From Acetoanaerobium sp041831635 (GTDB taxonomy: Bacteria > Bacillota > Clostridia > Peptostreptococcales > Filifactoraceae): a DNA stretch of 64,000 bases. The stretch lies in contig JBHASY010000126.1 in the NCBI GenBank assembly GCA_041831635.1, forward strand, positions 18,205 through 82,204. Direction: 5' to 3'. Shown piece after piece: positions 35,972-44,973 of the stretch (position 1 is its first letter; each line of letters begins with the position of its first letter). Made by a program: the position numbers and the translations under genes. Below the pieces are notes generated by a model. It searched no databases, was not told the origin of the DNA, and worked only from the letters and a program-made list of their open reading frames with translations.

Positions 35972-38056
35972 ATGAGCAAGATATACGAAACTTCTATTGG
36001 CGGGAAAAGTTTGTCGGTAGAAATAGGTAAGGTTGCGGAGCTTGCTAACGGGGCATGTATTCTTCGCAGTGGAGATACTGTTGTTTTAGTTACAGCCACA
36101 AATTCTGAAAAGCCCAGAGAGGCAGTAGACTTCTTTCCTCTAAGCGTAGATTATGAAGAAAAATTATATGCGGCAGGTAAAATTCCCGGTGGATTTATAA
36201 AAAGAGAAGGAAGACCTTCAGAGCGTTCTATTTTGACATCAAGACTGATAGACCGTCCTATCAGACCTTTGTTTCCAAAAGGATATAGAAATGATGTACA
36301 GGTAGTAGCTACCGTACTTTCTATGGATCAAAATGCAAATCCGGATACTATGGCTATGATAGGTTCATCTATAGCGCTTTCCATTTCTTCAATTCCTTTT
36401 AACGGGCCTACAGGCTCGGTTTCAGTTGGATTGATAGATGGAGAATTTATAATAAATCCTGACTTGGAGCAAAGAGCAAATTCTCAAATGTATCTTGTTG
36501 TATCCGGAACAAAAGATGCAATAATGATGGTTGAGGCAGGTTCTAATGAGATTTCAGAAGATGTTATGCTAAGAGCGATATTATTTGCCCATGAGGAGAT
36601 TAAAAAAATAGTTAGCTTTGTAGAGGAAATAGCAAACGATATAGGAAAACCTAAAGATGAAGTTTTACTTTTTGTACCTAAAGAAGAGATTTTAGATGCC
36701 GTATCCGAATATGGAAAGCAAAAAATGAAAGACGCTATCCTTACTAAAGATAAACAAGAAAGACTTGAAAATATGGAAAATGTAAAACAAGATATAATGG
36801 AGCATTTTTCAGAAATATATCCTGATGATATGAAAGATGTAAGTGAAATAATCTATAAACTTACTAAAGACGGAGTAAGAGAGTTAATACTAAAAGATAA
36901 AATCAGACCTGACAACAGGCTTCATGATGAAATCAGACCTATCTGGAGTGAGGCCGGTGTACTTCCAAGAACACATGGATCTGCGATATTTACAAGAGGG
37001 CAGACTCAAGTAATGAGTATCACTACGCTGGGGGCATTGGGCGATGTTCAGATTTTAGACGGATTAAGCGAAGAAGAAGAAAAACGCTATATGCATCACT
37101 ATAACTTCCCTGCATATTCTGTAGGAGAGGCAAGACCGTCCAGAGGACCGGGAAGAAGAGAAATAGGACATGGAGCACTTGCAGAAAGAGCTATAGAGCC
37201 TATGCTTCCAAGCAAAGAAGAATTCCCTTATGCTATAAGAGTAGTGTCTGAGGTTCTTTCATCAAACGGTTCTACTTCTCAGGCGAGTGTGTGCGGAAGC
37301 ACCTTATCTTTACTTGATGCGGCAGTACCGCTAAAAGATATGGTTGCAGGGATAGCTATGGGGCTTATCAAAGATGAAGATGAGGTAGCGATACTTTCAG
37401 ATATTCAAGGCATGGAAGACTTTTTAGGAGATATGGATTTTAAAGTTGCGGGAACGGAAAAGGGAATAACTGCAATTCAAATGGACATTAAAATAGCCGG
37501 GATAGATGAGGCAATTTTAACCAGAGCATTAGAACAAGCCAGAGTAGGGAGAATTCATATATTAAATGAAATGAGAAAAACTCTAACTGCTCCAAGAGAG
37601 GAAATTTCTCCGTATGCTCCTATGATTATAACTATGAAAATCGACCCTGATAAGATAAGAGATGTAATCGGGCCGGGAGGAAAAGTGATAAATAAAATCA
37701 TAGAAGAAACGGGCGTTAAAATAGATATAGAAAACGACGGGAATGTATTTATTGCAGCAGTTGCAAGAGATATGGGCAAGAAGGCGAAAGCTATGATAGA
37801 AGACATAGTCAGAGTTCCGGAGGTAGGTCAAAAATACATGGGCAAGGTTACAAAGCTGATGGCATTTGGAGCTTTTATGGAGATATTGCCGGGAAAAGAA
37901 GGCTTGCTTCATGTATCTCAGATTGATGTGAAAAGGGTAAATAAAGTAGAAGATGTACTAGCCGTAGGAGACGAACTTGAGGTACTTCTTACTGAAATAG
38001 ACTCTCAGGGAAGAATAAATCTTTCAAGAAAAGCTTTGCTAAAGTCTGATGAATGA
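35972..38056 (+). CDS. pnp: Polyribonucleotide nucleotidyltransferase (PNPase)
   Basis: A 694-aa phosphorolytic 3'-5' exoribonuclease. It has two RNase PH cores (first with FFPLSVDYEEKLYAAGKIPGG; second with RTHGSAIFTRGQTQ and PAYSVGEARPSRGPGRREIG), a helical linker, a KH domain (IRDVIGPGGKVINKII) and a C-terminal S1 domain (GQKYMGKVTKLMAFGAFMEIL). With RNase Y, also encoded in this window, it forms the mRNA decay set. GGGAGG precedes ATG 35972; the 218-bp upstream gap has only a weak TATAAT at 35907. Confidence 0.98.
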   Translation: MSKIYETSIGGKSLSVEIGKVAELANGACILRSGDTVVLVTATNSEKPREAVDFFPLSVDYEEKLYAAGKIPGGFIKREGRPSERSILTSRLIDRPIRPLFPKGYRNDVQVVATVLSMDQNANPDTMAMIGSSIALSISSIPFNGPTGSVSVGLIDGEFIINPDLEQRANSQMYLVVSGTKDAIMMVEAGSNEISEDVMLRAILFAHEEIKKIVSFVEEIANDIGKPKDEVLLFVPKEEILDAVSEYGKQKMKDAILTKDKQERLENMENVKQDIMEHFSEIYPDDMKDVSEIIYKLTKDGVRELILKDKIRPDNRLHDEIRPIWSEAGVLPRTHGSAIFTRGQTQVMSITTLGALGDVQILDGLSEEEEKRYMHHYNFPAYSVGEARPSRGPGRREIGHGALAERAIEPMLPSKEEFPYAIRVVSEVLSSNGSTSQASVCGSTLSLLDAAVPLKDMVAGIAMGLIKDEDEVAILSDIQGMEDFLGDMDFKVAGTEKGITAIQMDIKIAGIDEAILTRALEQARVGRIHILNEMRKTLTAPREEISPYAPMIITMKIDPDKIRDVIGPGGKVINKIIEETGVKIDIENDGNVFIAAVARDMGKKAKAMIEDIVRVPEVGQKYMGKVTKLMAFGAFMEILPGKEGLLHVSQIDVKRVNKVEDVLAVGDELEVLLTEIDSQGRINLSRKALLKSDE

Positions 38057-38111
38057 TAAAAGATATAGAATAATTAAAAAGAACAATTTAGAAAAATATT
38101 AAGATAATTAT

Positions 38112-38168
38112 CCCGGATAATTTTATTTATTTACATTTCGGTAAGTGGATAAATAATCCGGGTTTTTT
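38112..38168 (+). terminator. Rho-independent terminator after pnp
   Basis: CCCGGAT (38112-38118) pairs with ATCCGGG (38156-38162). Inner A/T-rich segments extend the stem, and six Ts follow. It sits 55 bases after pnp and before ftsK. Confidence 0.82.
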
Positions 38169-38289
38169 GAAATTGTAAGATTTTATGGTTAATATAACAT
38201 CTAAAGGAAATAAAATAATATAATAGCCGAGCACCGGTTTAAAATCTTGAATTGAAATTAAATTTATGATATGAAAGTGTGGATATATA

Positions 38290-40470
38290 ATGGCAAAGGG
38301 AAAGAGAAAGACACGAAAAAAGAAAACTACAGGAAAAATAAATGAAAATATACTTGCAATAGGTTTCATTTTTTTCGGTATTTTTATGACTTTGTCTGTC
38401 AGAACCGAGTCTATGGGGATAGTAGGGCAAAGCGTAAAGTATGTACTTCTGGGAATATTTTCAAAGCTGTCTGTAATTATAGCTTTTGTACTTATATTTT
38501 TAGGGGTGTATAAGCTTATATATCCTGATAAAATACAATATCAAAAAATACCTAAACTCCTTTCTTTTGTTTTGACAACTGTGGTTATTCTAGTGTATGG
38601 ATTGTTTCAAAAAGACTTTTTGCCCAGAACTACTCCGCTTAATCTCGAAAACAGCAAATTGATATTCAGTATGGCACAAAGAGGAGAGGGTTCAGGATTT
38701 ATATGCAGTGTAATTACATATTATTTTCACAGACTGCTTGGAACAGCCGGAACAATTATGTTTTGTGTAGGACTTACTCTTTTTGTTTTAATATACTATT
38801 TTAAAATGGATCCTACTAAATTTTTTGAAGTATTTAAAACAGGACCGAAAGCTATAAAGGAATTTTTAATGACTTTAAAGGCCCGAATAATGAATTTTGT
38901 GCTGGTAGACAATGATGAAGACGAAAAGTCTGAAAAACTCGGGAAAAAATCTAAAAATGAAAAAGACGAACCGGATATTTTTTATGATGACGAAGAAAAA
39001 GAAGATAAGTCAAAAAACACGAAAAACGAGTTAAATTTAGAGATCCCATCTAAAATGAAAAATTTTCGCAAATCAAGTGATGATGATTATGTATTTCCTA
39101 GTGTAGACTTGCTAAATAATTTTGAAAAAAATTCTAAAAGAGATTCCGGCAACAAAATGAAAAATTCTAAAACTTTAGAAAATACCTTGCTTAACTTCGG
39201 AGTAGATGCAACCGTAAGAAATATTTCTCAAGGGCCTACTATTACCAGATACGAACTTGAGCCAAAAGCCGGAACGAAGGTAAGTAAGGTAACAAATCTC
39301 ACTGAGGATTTGGCATTGGCTCTGGCTGCTCAGACTATAAGGATAGAAGCACCTATACCCGGAAAGTCGCTTATAGGGATAGAAATACCGAATAATATAA
39401 GCGAAGCAGTAAGTTTCAGAGAAATAGTGGAAAGCAGGGTTTTTAATACTTCAAATGCAGAGATAGCATTTGGAGTAGGGATGGATATAGGAGGAAATGT
39501 AATAGTTGCAGATATAACAAAAATGCCACATATGCTGGTAGCCGGTGCTACGGGCTCGGGAAAGAGCGTGTGCATAAATACTTTGATTTGCAGTATGCTA
39601 TATAAGTATTCACCTAAAGATGTAAAAATGATTATGATAGACCCTAAGATGGTGGAACTTTCCGTATATAATGATATACCTCATCTTCTTATACCTGTAG
39701 TTACAAATATGAAAAAAGCGCCAAATGCTTTAAATTGGGCAGTGGCAGAGATGAACAGAAGATACAAGCTGTTTTCAGAGTCAAAAACAAAGGATATAAA
39801 TAGTTATAATGAAAAATTTGAAGAAAAATTACCAAGAATCGTGCTTATAATAGACGAACTTGCAGATTTAATGATGGTAAGTCCGAGAGAAATAGAAGAT
39901 GCGATATGTAGGCTGGCACAGATGGCTAGAGCCTGCGGAATTCATCTGGTTATTGCAACTCAAAGACCTTCAGTAGATGTAATTACAGGACTTATAAAGG
40001 CTAATATCCCATCGAGAATAGCATTTTCAGTATCTTCGCATACTGATTCAAGAACTATTTTGGACACAGGCGGAGCGGAAAAATTGCTGGGAAGAGGGGA
40101 TATGTTATACTACCCTATGGGAGCAAATAAACCGGTACGTATCCAAGGGGCTTTCATTTCAGAAAATGAAGTAATTAAGATTACAGAGTTTATAAAGGAA
40201 AAAAACAATGTTGAAGTCAATGATACAGAGATAATGGAGGAAATTGAAAAAATAGCTGAACAAACTGACAATCCTGAAGATGAATTGATGGTGCAGGTTT
40301 TAGATTTTATCAAAGAAAAAGAGTATATTTCGACTTCGCTTATCCAAAGAAGATTTAGAGTAGGATATAATAGAGCTTCCAGGATAATAGAAGAACTGGA
40401 GAGAAAAGGAATAGTAGACTCAAGTGACGGAGCAAAACCCAGAAAAGTATATATAGAAAATATCAAGTAA
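38290..40470 (+). CDS. ftsK: DNA translocase FtsK/SpoIIIE
   Basis: A 726-aa septal DNA pump. The N-terminus has four membrane spans within about residues 15-165, a charged linker of about 90 residues (lysine/aspartate-rich), then the motor with Walker A VAGATGSGKSVCIN near 420, Walker B VLIIDELADLM near 520, and the C-terminal gamma winged helix (ISTSLIQRRFRVGYNRASRII) that reads oriented DNA motifs. It clears chromosome ends from the division or sporulation septum. From one copy I cannot tell FtsK from SpoIIIE roles. No strong ribosome binding site precedes ATG 38290. Confidence 0.95.
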   Translation: MAKGKRKTRKKKTTGKINENILAIGFIFFGIFMTLSVRTESMGIVGQSVKYVLLGIFSKLSVIIAFVLIFLGVYKLIYPDKIQYQKIPKLLSFVLTTVVILVYGLFQKDFLPRTTPLNLENSKLIFSMAQRGEGSGFICSVITYYFHRLLGTAGTIMFCVGLTLFVLIYYFKMDPTKFFEVFKTGPKAIKEFLMTLKARIMNFVLVDNDEDEKSEKLGKKSKNEKDEPDIFYDDEEKEDKSKNTKNELNLEIPSKMKNFRKSSDDDYVFPSVDLLNNFEKNSKRDSGNKMKNSKTLENTLLNFGVDATVRNISQGPTITRYELEPKAGTKVSKVTNLTEDLALALAAQTIRIEAPIPGKSLIGIEIPNNISEAVSFREIVESRVFNTSNAEIAFGVGMDIGGNVIVADITKMPHMLVAGATGSGKSVCINTLICSMLYKYSPKDVKMIMIDPKMVELSVYNDIPHLLIPVVTNMKKAPNALNWAVAEMNRRYKLFSESKTKDINSYNEKFEEKLPRIVLIIDELADLMMVSPREIEDAICRLAQMARACGIHLVIATQRPSVDVITGLIKANIPSRIAFSVSSHTDSRTILDTGGAEKLLGRGDMLYYPMGANKPVRIQGAFISENEVIKITEFIKEKNNVEVNDTEIMEEIEKIAEQTDNPEDELMVQVLDFIKEKEYISTSLIQRRFRVGYNRASRIIEELERKGIVDSSDGAKPRKVYIENIK

Positions 40471-40603
40471 CAATTTAGATACAAAGAGTTATTTAATATA
40501 AAATTGAGTATAAAGCAGGGTTTAACTACAAGTGATAAAATTTTTATATGTATTAAAAATTTTAAAAGGGCATACTTAGAATGTAAATTAAGAAGGTGTA
40601 ATT

Positions 40604-41644
40604 TTGAATGAAATTGATATAGAAAAAGCATTAGAATTGAAAAATTCGATAATTGTAGATGTTAGAACGCCAAAAGAATACGAGCAAGACCATATACCGG
40701 GTTCGATAAACATTCCTATATTTGATGATGATGAAAGAGCAATAATAGGGACATTATATAAACAAAAAGGCAAAGAAATTGCGGTAAAGACCGGAATAGA
40801 AATAACGTCTCCAAAACTCGAAGATTTTTATCAAAAATATTTGATGCTTTCCAAGCAATATGAGCAGATGATATTGTATTGTTTCAGGGGAGGAATGAGA
40901 AGCGGTTCATTCGTAAATTTTTTAGGTGATATGGGGTTGAATGTCTTAAAATTAAACGGAGGTTATAAATCATATAGGAATTATGTGCTGAACTATCTGG
41001 AAAATATTAGTTCAAAACATAGATTTGTCGTACTTCACGGGCATACAGGGACAGGGAAAACGCAGTTACTTGAAGCATTAGAAGATAAGGGTTGTACGGT
41101 ACTTAATTTAGAAGCTTTGGCTCAAAACAGCGGTTCTGTTTATGGGGAGATTTTTTATTCGGGAAAAAATCCTACTCAGAAATGGTTCGATTCACAAATT
41201 GTAAAAATTTTGAGAGAATCAAAATATAAAAATGTACTTATGGAAAGTGAAAGTAAAAAGATAGGCAAAGTGGTTTTGGATAAAAAGTTTTTGAAGAATA
41301 TGACTGAGGGTAAGCATATTTTGATAAACGCATCTATAGAAAATAGGGTAAAACGATTAGTAAAAGATTATACAAAATGCAATATCAACGATGAATACCT
41401 TAAAACATCTACAATGAAATTAAAAGATACAATTGGAAAGAAAGCTGTTGAAAATCTGATTTGCAAAATAGAATACAAAGAATATGAATATGTAGCGGAA
41501 TTTTTAATTATGAATTATTACGATAGACTGTATAGTTATTCTATGGATAAGTATGACTATGATATGTCGATATCTTCAGATGAAATGGAATTAGCTGTAG
41601 ATAGGATTTTAAAATATTATTACGATACTGAAAAGGAGATATAA
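40604..41644 (+). CDS. mnmH: tRNA 2-selenouridine synthase MnmH (SelU)
   Basis: A 346-aa enzyme that replaces sulfur of 2-thiouridine at the tRNA wobble base with selenium through a geranylated intermediate. The N-terminal rhodanese domain starts IIVDVRTPKEYEQDHIPGS and bears the catalytic cysteine in LYCFRGGMRSGS; a P-loop domain follows (LHGHTGTGKTQLLEAL). It requires selenophosphate, so a selD gene is expected elsewhere. The start is TTG 40604 after AGAAGGTG. It directly precedes rimO, 0 bases apart. Confidence 0.95.
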   Translation: MNEIDIEKALELKNSIIVDVRTPKEYEQDHIPGSINIPIFDDDERAIIGTLYKQKGKEIAVKTGIEITSPKLEDFYQKYLMLSKQYEQMILYCFRGGMRSGSFVNFLGDMGLNVLKLNGGYKSYRNYVLNYLENISSKHRFVVLHGHTGTGKTQLLEALEDKGCTVLNLEALAQNSGSVYGEIFYSGKNPTQKWFDSQIVKILRESKYKNVLMESESKKIGKVVLDKKFLKNMTEGKHILINASIENRVKRLVKDYTKCNINDEYLKTSTMKLKDTIGKKAVENLICKIEYKEYEYVAEFLIMNYYDRLYSYSMDKYDYDMSISSDEMELAVDRILKYYYDTEKEI

Positions 41645-42973
41645 ATGAATAAAAGTGTTTTTATTTCTACTCTCGGCTGTTCCAAGAACCTGGTTGATTC
41701 TGAGGTAATGCTTAATATATTGTTGGAAAACGGGCTTAAAAAAGTAGATGCTCCCGAGTTGGCAGATATAGCTGTAATTAACACCTGTGGATTTATAGAT
41801 TCTGCTAAAGAAGAGTCTATAAATGAAATACTGGAAATTGCAAAGTATAAAAAGGTTGGAAAACTGAAATATTTAATAGTTACAGGTTGTCTTTCGCAAA
41901 GATATAGCGAGGAACTCAAAAAAGAACTTCCTGAGGTCGACTCATTTCTTGGGACTACCAGCTTTGAACATATTTACAATATAATTCAAGGACTGGAGAT
42001 AGGTAAAAGGAGCAGTCTTATTTTAGATATAAACCACGATTTAAAGCCTAATTCAAAGAGGGTCTTACTTACGGATAAATATACGGCATTTTTAAAAATA
42101 GCCGAAGGTTGCGACAATCTGTGTACTTACTGCATTATTCCTAAGCTTAGAGGTAAGTACAGGAGCAGAAAGCTGGAGGATATCGTAAACGAGGCAAAAG
42201 AACTGGTCGCAAACGGAGTAAAAGAACTCATACTCATAGCTCAAGATACGACGAAGTATGGGCTTGATATTTATAATGAAAAAACTTTGTCTGTATTACT
42301 TAGGAAGTTAAATGAAATCGAGGGCGTAAAGTGGATTAGGTTTTTATATTCCTATCCTGAAGATATAGATTTAAATCTTATACTGGCAGTTAAAGAGTGT
42401 GATAAAGTGTGTTCTTATTTTGATATGCCGATTCAGCACAGTCACGATAATGTTCTAAAAAGAATGAACAGAAAAACCACAGGAAAACAGATAGAAGAGA
42501 AAATAACTTTAATCAGAACTCATATACCGGAGGCTGTCCTTAGGACTACTCTTATAACAGGGTTTCCTAAAGAAAGTGACGAGGAATTTGACTGTATGTA
42601 TGATTTCGTGAAGAAAATTGAATTTGACAGACTGGGGGTATTTGCATATTCCAGAGAAGAGAACACTCCTGCTGCTATTATGGACGGACAAGTTTCAGAA
42701 GAATTAAAGGAAGAGAGAAAAAATAGAATAATGAGCCTTCAACAGGAGATTTCATTGAGGAAAAATCAAAAACTTATAGGAAAAGAATTTGAAGTTTTAA
42801 TAGAAAGAGAAATTGAAGAAAATCTTTATGAAACGAGAAGTTACAGAGATGCGCCTGAGATAGACGGGATAATTTATGTTAAGACTTTATCTTCTCACAG
42901 TGAGGGCGAATTTGTAACTGTCAATATAAGAGATGCTATGGAATATGATTTGGTAGGAGATGAAGTACAATGA
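41645..42973 (+). CDS. rimO: Ribosomal protein S12 methylthiotransferase RimO
   Basis: A 442-aa radical-SAM enzyme with two [4Fe-4S] clusters. The N-terminal UPF0004 domain has STLGCSKNLVDSEVM, NTCGFIDSAKEES and VTGCLSQRY (cluster cysteines); the radical SAM motif is CDNLCTYCIIP; a C-terminal TRAM domain binds substrate. LGCSKNLVDSE distinguishes RimO from MiaB. It methylthiolates an aspartate of S12. The 3' end overlaps pgsA by 4 bp. Confidence 0.96.
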   Translation: MNKSVFISTLGCSKNLVDSEVMLNILLENGLKKVDAPELADIAVINTCGFIDSAKEESINEILEIAKYKKVGKLKYLIVTGCLSQRYSEELKKELPEVDSFLGTTSFEHIYNIIQGLEIGKRSSLILDINHDLKPNSKRVLLTDKYTAFLKIAEGCDNLCTYCIIPKLRGKYRSRKLEDIVNEAKELVANGVKELILIAQDTTKYGLDIYNEKTLSVLLRKLNEIEGVKWIRFLYSYPEDIDLNLILAVKECDKVCSYFDMPIQHSHDNVLKRMNRKTTGKQIEEKITLIRTHIPEAVLRTTLITGFPKESDEEFDCMYDFVKKIEFDRLGVFAYSREENTPAAIMDGQVSEELKEERKNRIMSLQQEISLRKNQKLIGKEFEVLIEREIEENLYETRSYRDAPEIDGIIYVKTLSSHSEGEFVTVNIRDAMEYDLVGDEVQ

Positions 42974-43488
42974 ATATAGCAAATAAACTAACTCTTGCAA
43001 GAATTATAATGGTACCGTTTTTTTTAATAGCGGTGTATTTTGAAAAAAATTCAGGATTTTTACCTATTTCAGCACTTATATTTGCACTTGCTTCGATTAC
43101 GGATTTTTTTGACGGCTATTTAGCTAGGAAATATAATTTAATCACTGATTTTGGGAAATTTATGGATCCGCTGGCAGATAAAGTTTTGGTTGTTGCAGCA
43201 CTTGCAGTGTTAGTGGAGATGAATTTGATTCCTTCGTGGATGATAGTGCTCATCATAACAAGGGAATATTCTGTCAGCATACTTAGGGCTATAGCTGCAA
43301 GCAGCGGACAGGTCATTGCCGCCTCACAAGGGGGGAAAATCAAGACAGTTTCACAAATATTTGCAGTGCTTATGCTACTGCTGAATATAAAGTATGGAAT
43401 TTATGTGATGTGGCTAGCTGTACTACTTACCTTCGTTTCAGGGGTAGATTATTTGATGAAAAATAAAAAACTTATCTCACAGAAATAA
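42970..43488 (+). CDS. pgsA: CDP-diacylglycerol-glycerol-3-phosphate phosphatidyltransferase
   Basis: A 172-aa polytopic membrane enzyme making phosphatidylglycerophosphate. The CDP-alcohol phosphotransferase motif D-x2-DG-x2-AR-x8-G-x3-D-x3-D is visible in ITDFFDGYLARKY and DFGKFMDPLADK. It starts IANKLTLARIIMVPFF. It overlaps rimO by 4 bp and uses the CDP-diacylglycerol made by CdsA. B. subtilis has cinA between pgsA and recA; it is absent here. Confidence 0.97.
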   Translation: MNIANKLTLARIIMVPFFLIAVYFEKNSGFLPISALIFALASITDFFDGYLARKYNLITDFGKFMDPLADKVLVVAALAVLVEMNLIPSWMIVLIITREYSVSILRAIAASSGQVIAASQGGKIKTVSQIFAVLMLLLNIKYGIYVMWLAVLLTFVSGVDYLMKNKKLISQK

Positions 43489-43492
43489 ATTA

Positions 43493-43521
43493 TTGGTTAG
43501 GAAATATATTTGTGATATAAT
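43493..43521 (+). promoter_or_regulatory. Sigma-A promoter of recA
   Basis: TTGGTT at 43493-43498 and TATAAT at 43516-43521 are 17 bases apart; TGA precedes the -10 (extended -10). The predicted start, near 43528, lies within the LexA box. Confidence 0.8.
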
Positions 43522-43527
43522 CGTATA

Positions 43528-43541
43528 AGAACCTATGTTCG
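43528..43541 (+). promoter_or_regulatory. LexA (SOS) box of recA
   Basis: AGAACCTATGTTCG contains GAAC-N4-GTTC and matches the Gram-positive LexA/DinR consensus CGAACNNNNGTTCG at all but one outer base. It covers the predicted transcription start, so bound LexA would block initiation. Confidence 0.87.
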
Positions 43542-43561
43542 ATAGAAAGGTGGAATATGAA

Positions 43562-44626
43562 GTGGACGAAAAACAAATCGAAGAAAGACAAAAAGCCTTG
43601 GATGCAGCTTTAGCCAAAATAGAGAAGGATTTTGGAAAAGGCTCTATAATGACTTTAGGCGAAAATGCAAAAATGAATATAGAAACTATATCTACAGGAT
43701 CTATAGGGATTGATGTGGCAATAGGTATAGGAGGATTACCGAAAGGCAGAATAGTTGAGATATACGGACCTGAATCTTCAGGAAAAACTACTGTTGCACT
43801 TCATGCAGTAGCTGAGGCTCAAAAACAAGGCGGGATAGCAGCATTCGTAGATGCAGAGCACGCACTTGACCCTGTATATGCGAAAGCTTTGGGTGTAGAT
43901 ATAGATAAACTTATAGTGTCTCAGCCTGATAACGGAGAGCAGGCACTCGAAATTACAGAGGCTCTGGTTAGAAGTAGGGCTATAGATATAATTGTAGTAG
44001 ACTCTGTGGCGGCGCTTGTTCCTAAGGCTGAAATAGAAGGAGAAATGGGAGATTCTCATATAGGGCTTCAGGCCAGACTTATGTCACAAGCACTTAGGAA
44101 ACTTGCAGGATTTATAAATAAATCAAAGACGATAACGATTTTTATAAATCAACTTAGAGAAAAAGTAGGAGTTACATTCGGAAACCCTGAAACTACTACG
44201 GGAGGTAGAGCATTGAAGTTTTATGCTACTGTTAGGCTGGATGTAAGAAAAGGGGATGTTATCAAGCAAGGAGATACTGTTATAGGAAGCCGAACGAAAG
44301 TCAAAGTTGTTAAAAATAAAGTTGCACCACCATTTAAAAAATGTGAATTTGATATAATGTATGGTAAAGGAATATCTAAGGTAGGAGAACTTGTAGATAT
44401 AGGTGCAAACTTGGACATCATAAAAAAATCAGGGGCTTGGTACAGTTATAGTGAGAGTAAATTAGGTCAAGGCAGAGAAAATGCTAAACAATTCCTTTTG
44501 GAAAACCCTGAAATTATGGACGAAATAGAAACAAAAGTAAGAGATTATTTTAAAGAAAATACCTCTGCTATTATTGAAATTGCAAAATCTGATAAAGATG
44601 ACAAAAAAGAAGAAGTAGAAGAATAA
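43562..44626 (+). CDS. recA: Recombinase RecA
   Basis: A 354-aa RecA. Walker A is GPESSGKTTVALHAV, Walker B IIVVDSVAALVPKAEIEGEMGD, loop L2 NQLREKVGVTFGNPETTTGGRALKF (in short blocks), and an acidic C-terminal tail ends EEVEE. It carries out strand exchange and triggers LexA self-cleavage. The frame is open from ATG 43535, but that codon lies inside the LexA box only about seven bases from the predicted transcript start. AAAGGTGG at 43546-43553 correctly positions GTG 43562 as the real start. Confidence 0.97.
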   Translation: MDEKQIEERQKALDAALAKIEKDFGKGSIMTLGENAKMNIETISTGSIGIDVAIGIGGLPKGRIVEIYGPESSGKTTVALHAVAEAQKQGGIAAFVDAEHALDPVYAKALGVDIDKLIVSQPDNGEQALEITEALVRSRAIDIIVVDSVAALVPKAEIEGEMGDSHIGLQARLMSQALRKLAGFINKSKTITIFINQLREKVGVTFGNPETTTGGRALKFYATVRLDVRKGDVIKQGDTVIGSRTKVKVVKNKVAPPFKKCEFDIMYGKGISKVGELVDIGANLDIIKKSGAWYSYSESKLGQGRENAKQFLLENPEIMDEIETKVRDYFKENTSAIIEIAKSDKDDKKEEVEE

Positions 44627-44639
44627 AAATCAATATATA

Positions 44640-44692
44640 CCGCCCTGGAATAGTTAGATTTTATAATCTAACTATTCCAGGGCGGTTTTTTA
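44640..44692 (+). terminator. Very strong terminator after recA
   Basis: A perfect 21-bp stem (44640-44660 with 44665-44685) and a 4-base loop are followed by TTTTTT. The base of the stem is GC-rich (CCGCCC/GGGCGG) and the upper part AT-rich. This is unusually long for a bacterial terminator. Confidence 0.93.
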
Positions 44693-44880
44693 TAGGGAAA
44701 TAATTTTTCAAATTATCTTCAGATTTGATATTTAAAATTTTATTCTATAAATTGGAATTTGCTAGTGATACGAAAAATTTATGCAAAAATATATACAAGT
44801 ACATAAGAAAAATCTTGTTTTGTTTGTGCTTGTGAAATTATTTCAATGATATTTTGTAAATTTAGATTTGTAGTGTATTC

Positions 44881-44909
44881 TTGACACAAAGCCATATAAA
44901 TATTAAAAT
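44881..44909 (+). promoter_or_regulatory. Sigma-A promoter of rny
   Basis: TTGACA at 44881-44886 and TAAAAT at 44904-44909 are 17 bases apart. The start would be near 44916, about 30 nt before the AAGGAGG ribosome binding site. The promoter position shows that the in-frame TTG at 44881 cannot be the translation start. Confidence 0.78.
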
Positions 44910-44973
44910 TAAGTGTGGTATATGCACCTTAAAAATTATAGAAAAGGAGGTGGCTATAATTATAATTATAACT

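Noticed and set aside
40110..40631. 173-aa open frame on the minus strand over the ftsK end
   Set aside because: Antisense shadow; low-complexity composition and no ribosome binding site.
44881..44973. Extension of RNase Y to the TTG at 44881
   Set aside because: That TTG is the -35 hexamer of the rny promoter, and the extension is absent from the usual family N-terminus.
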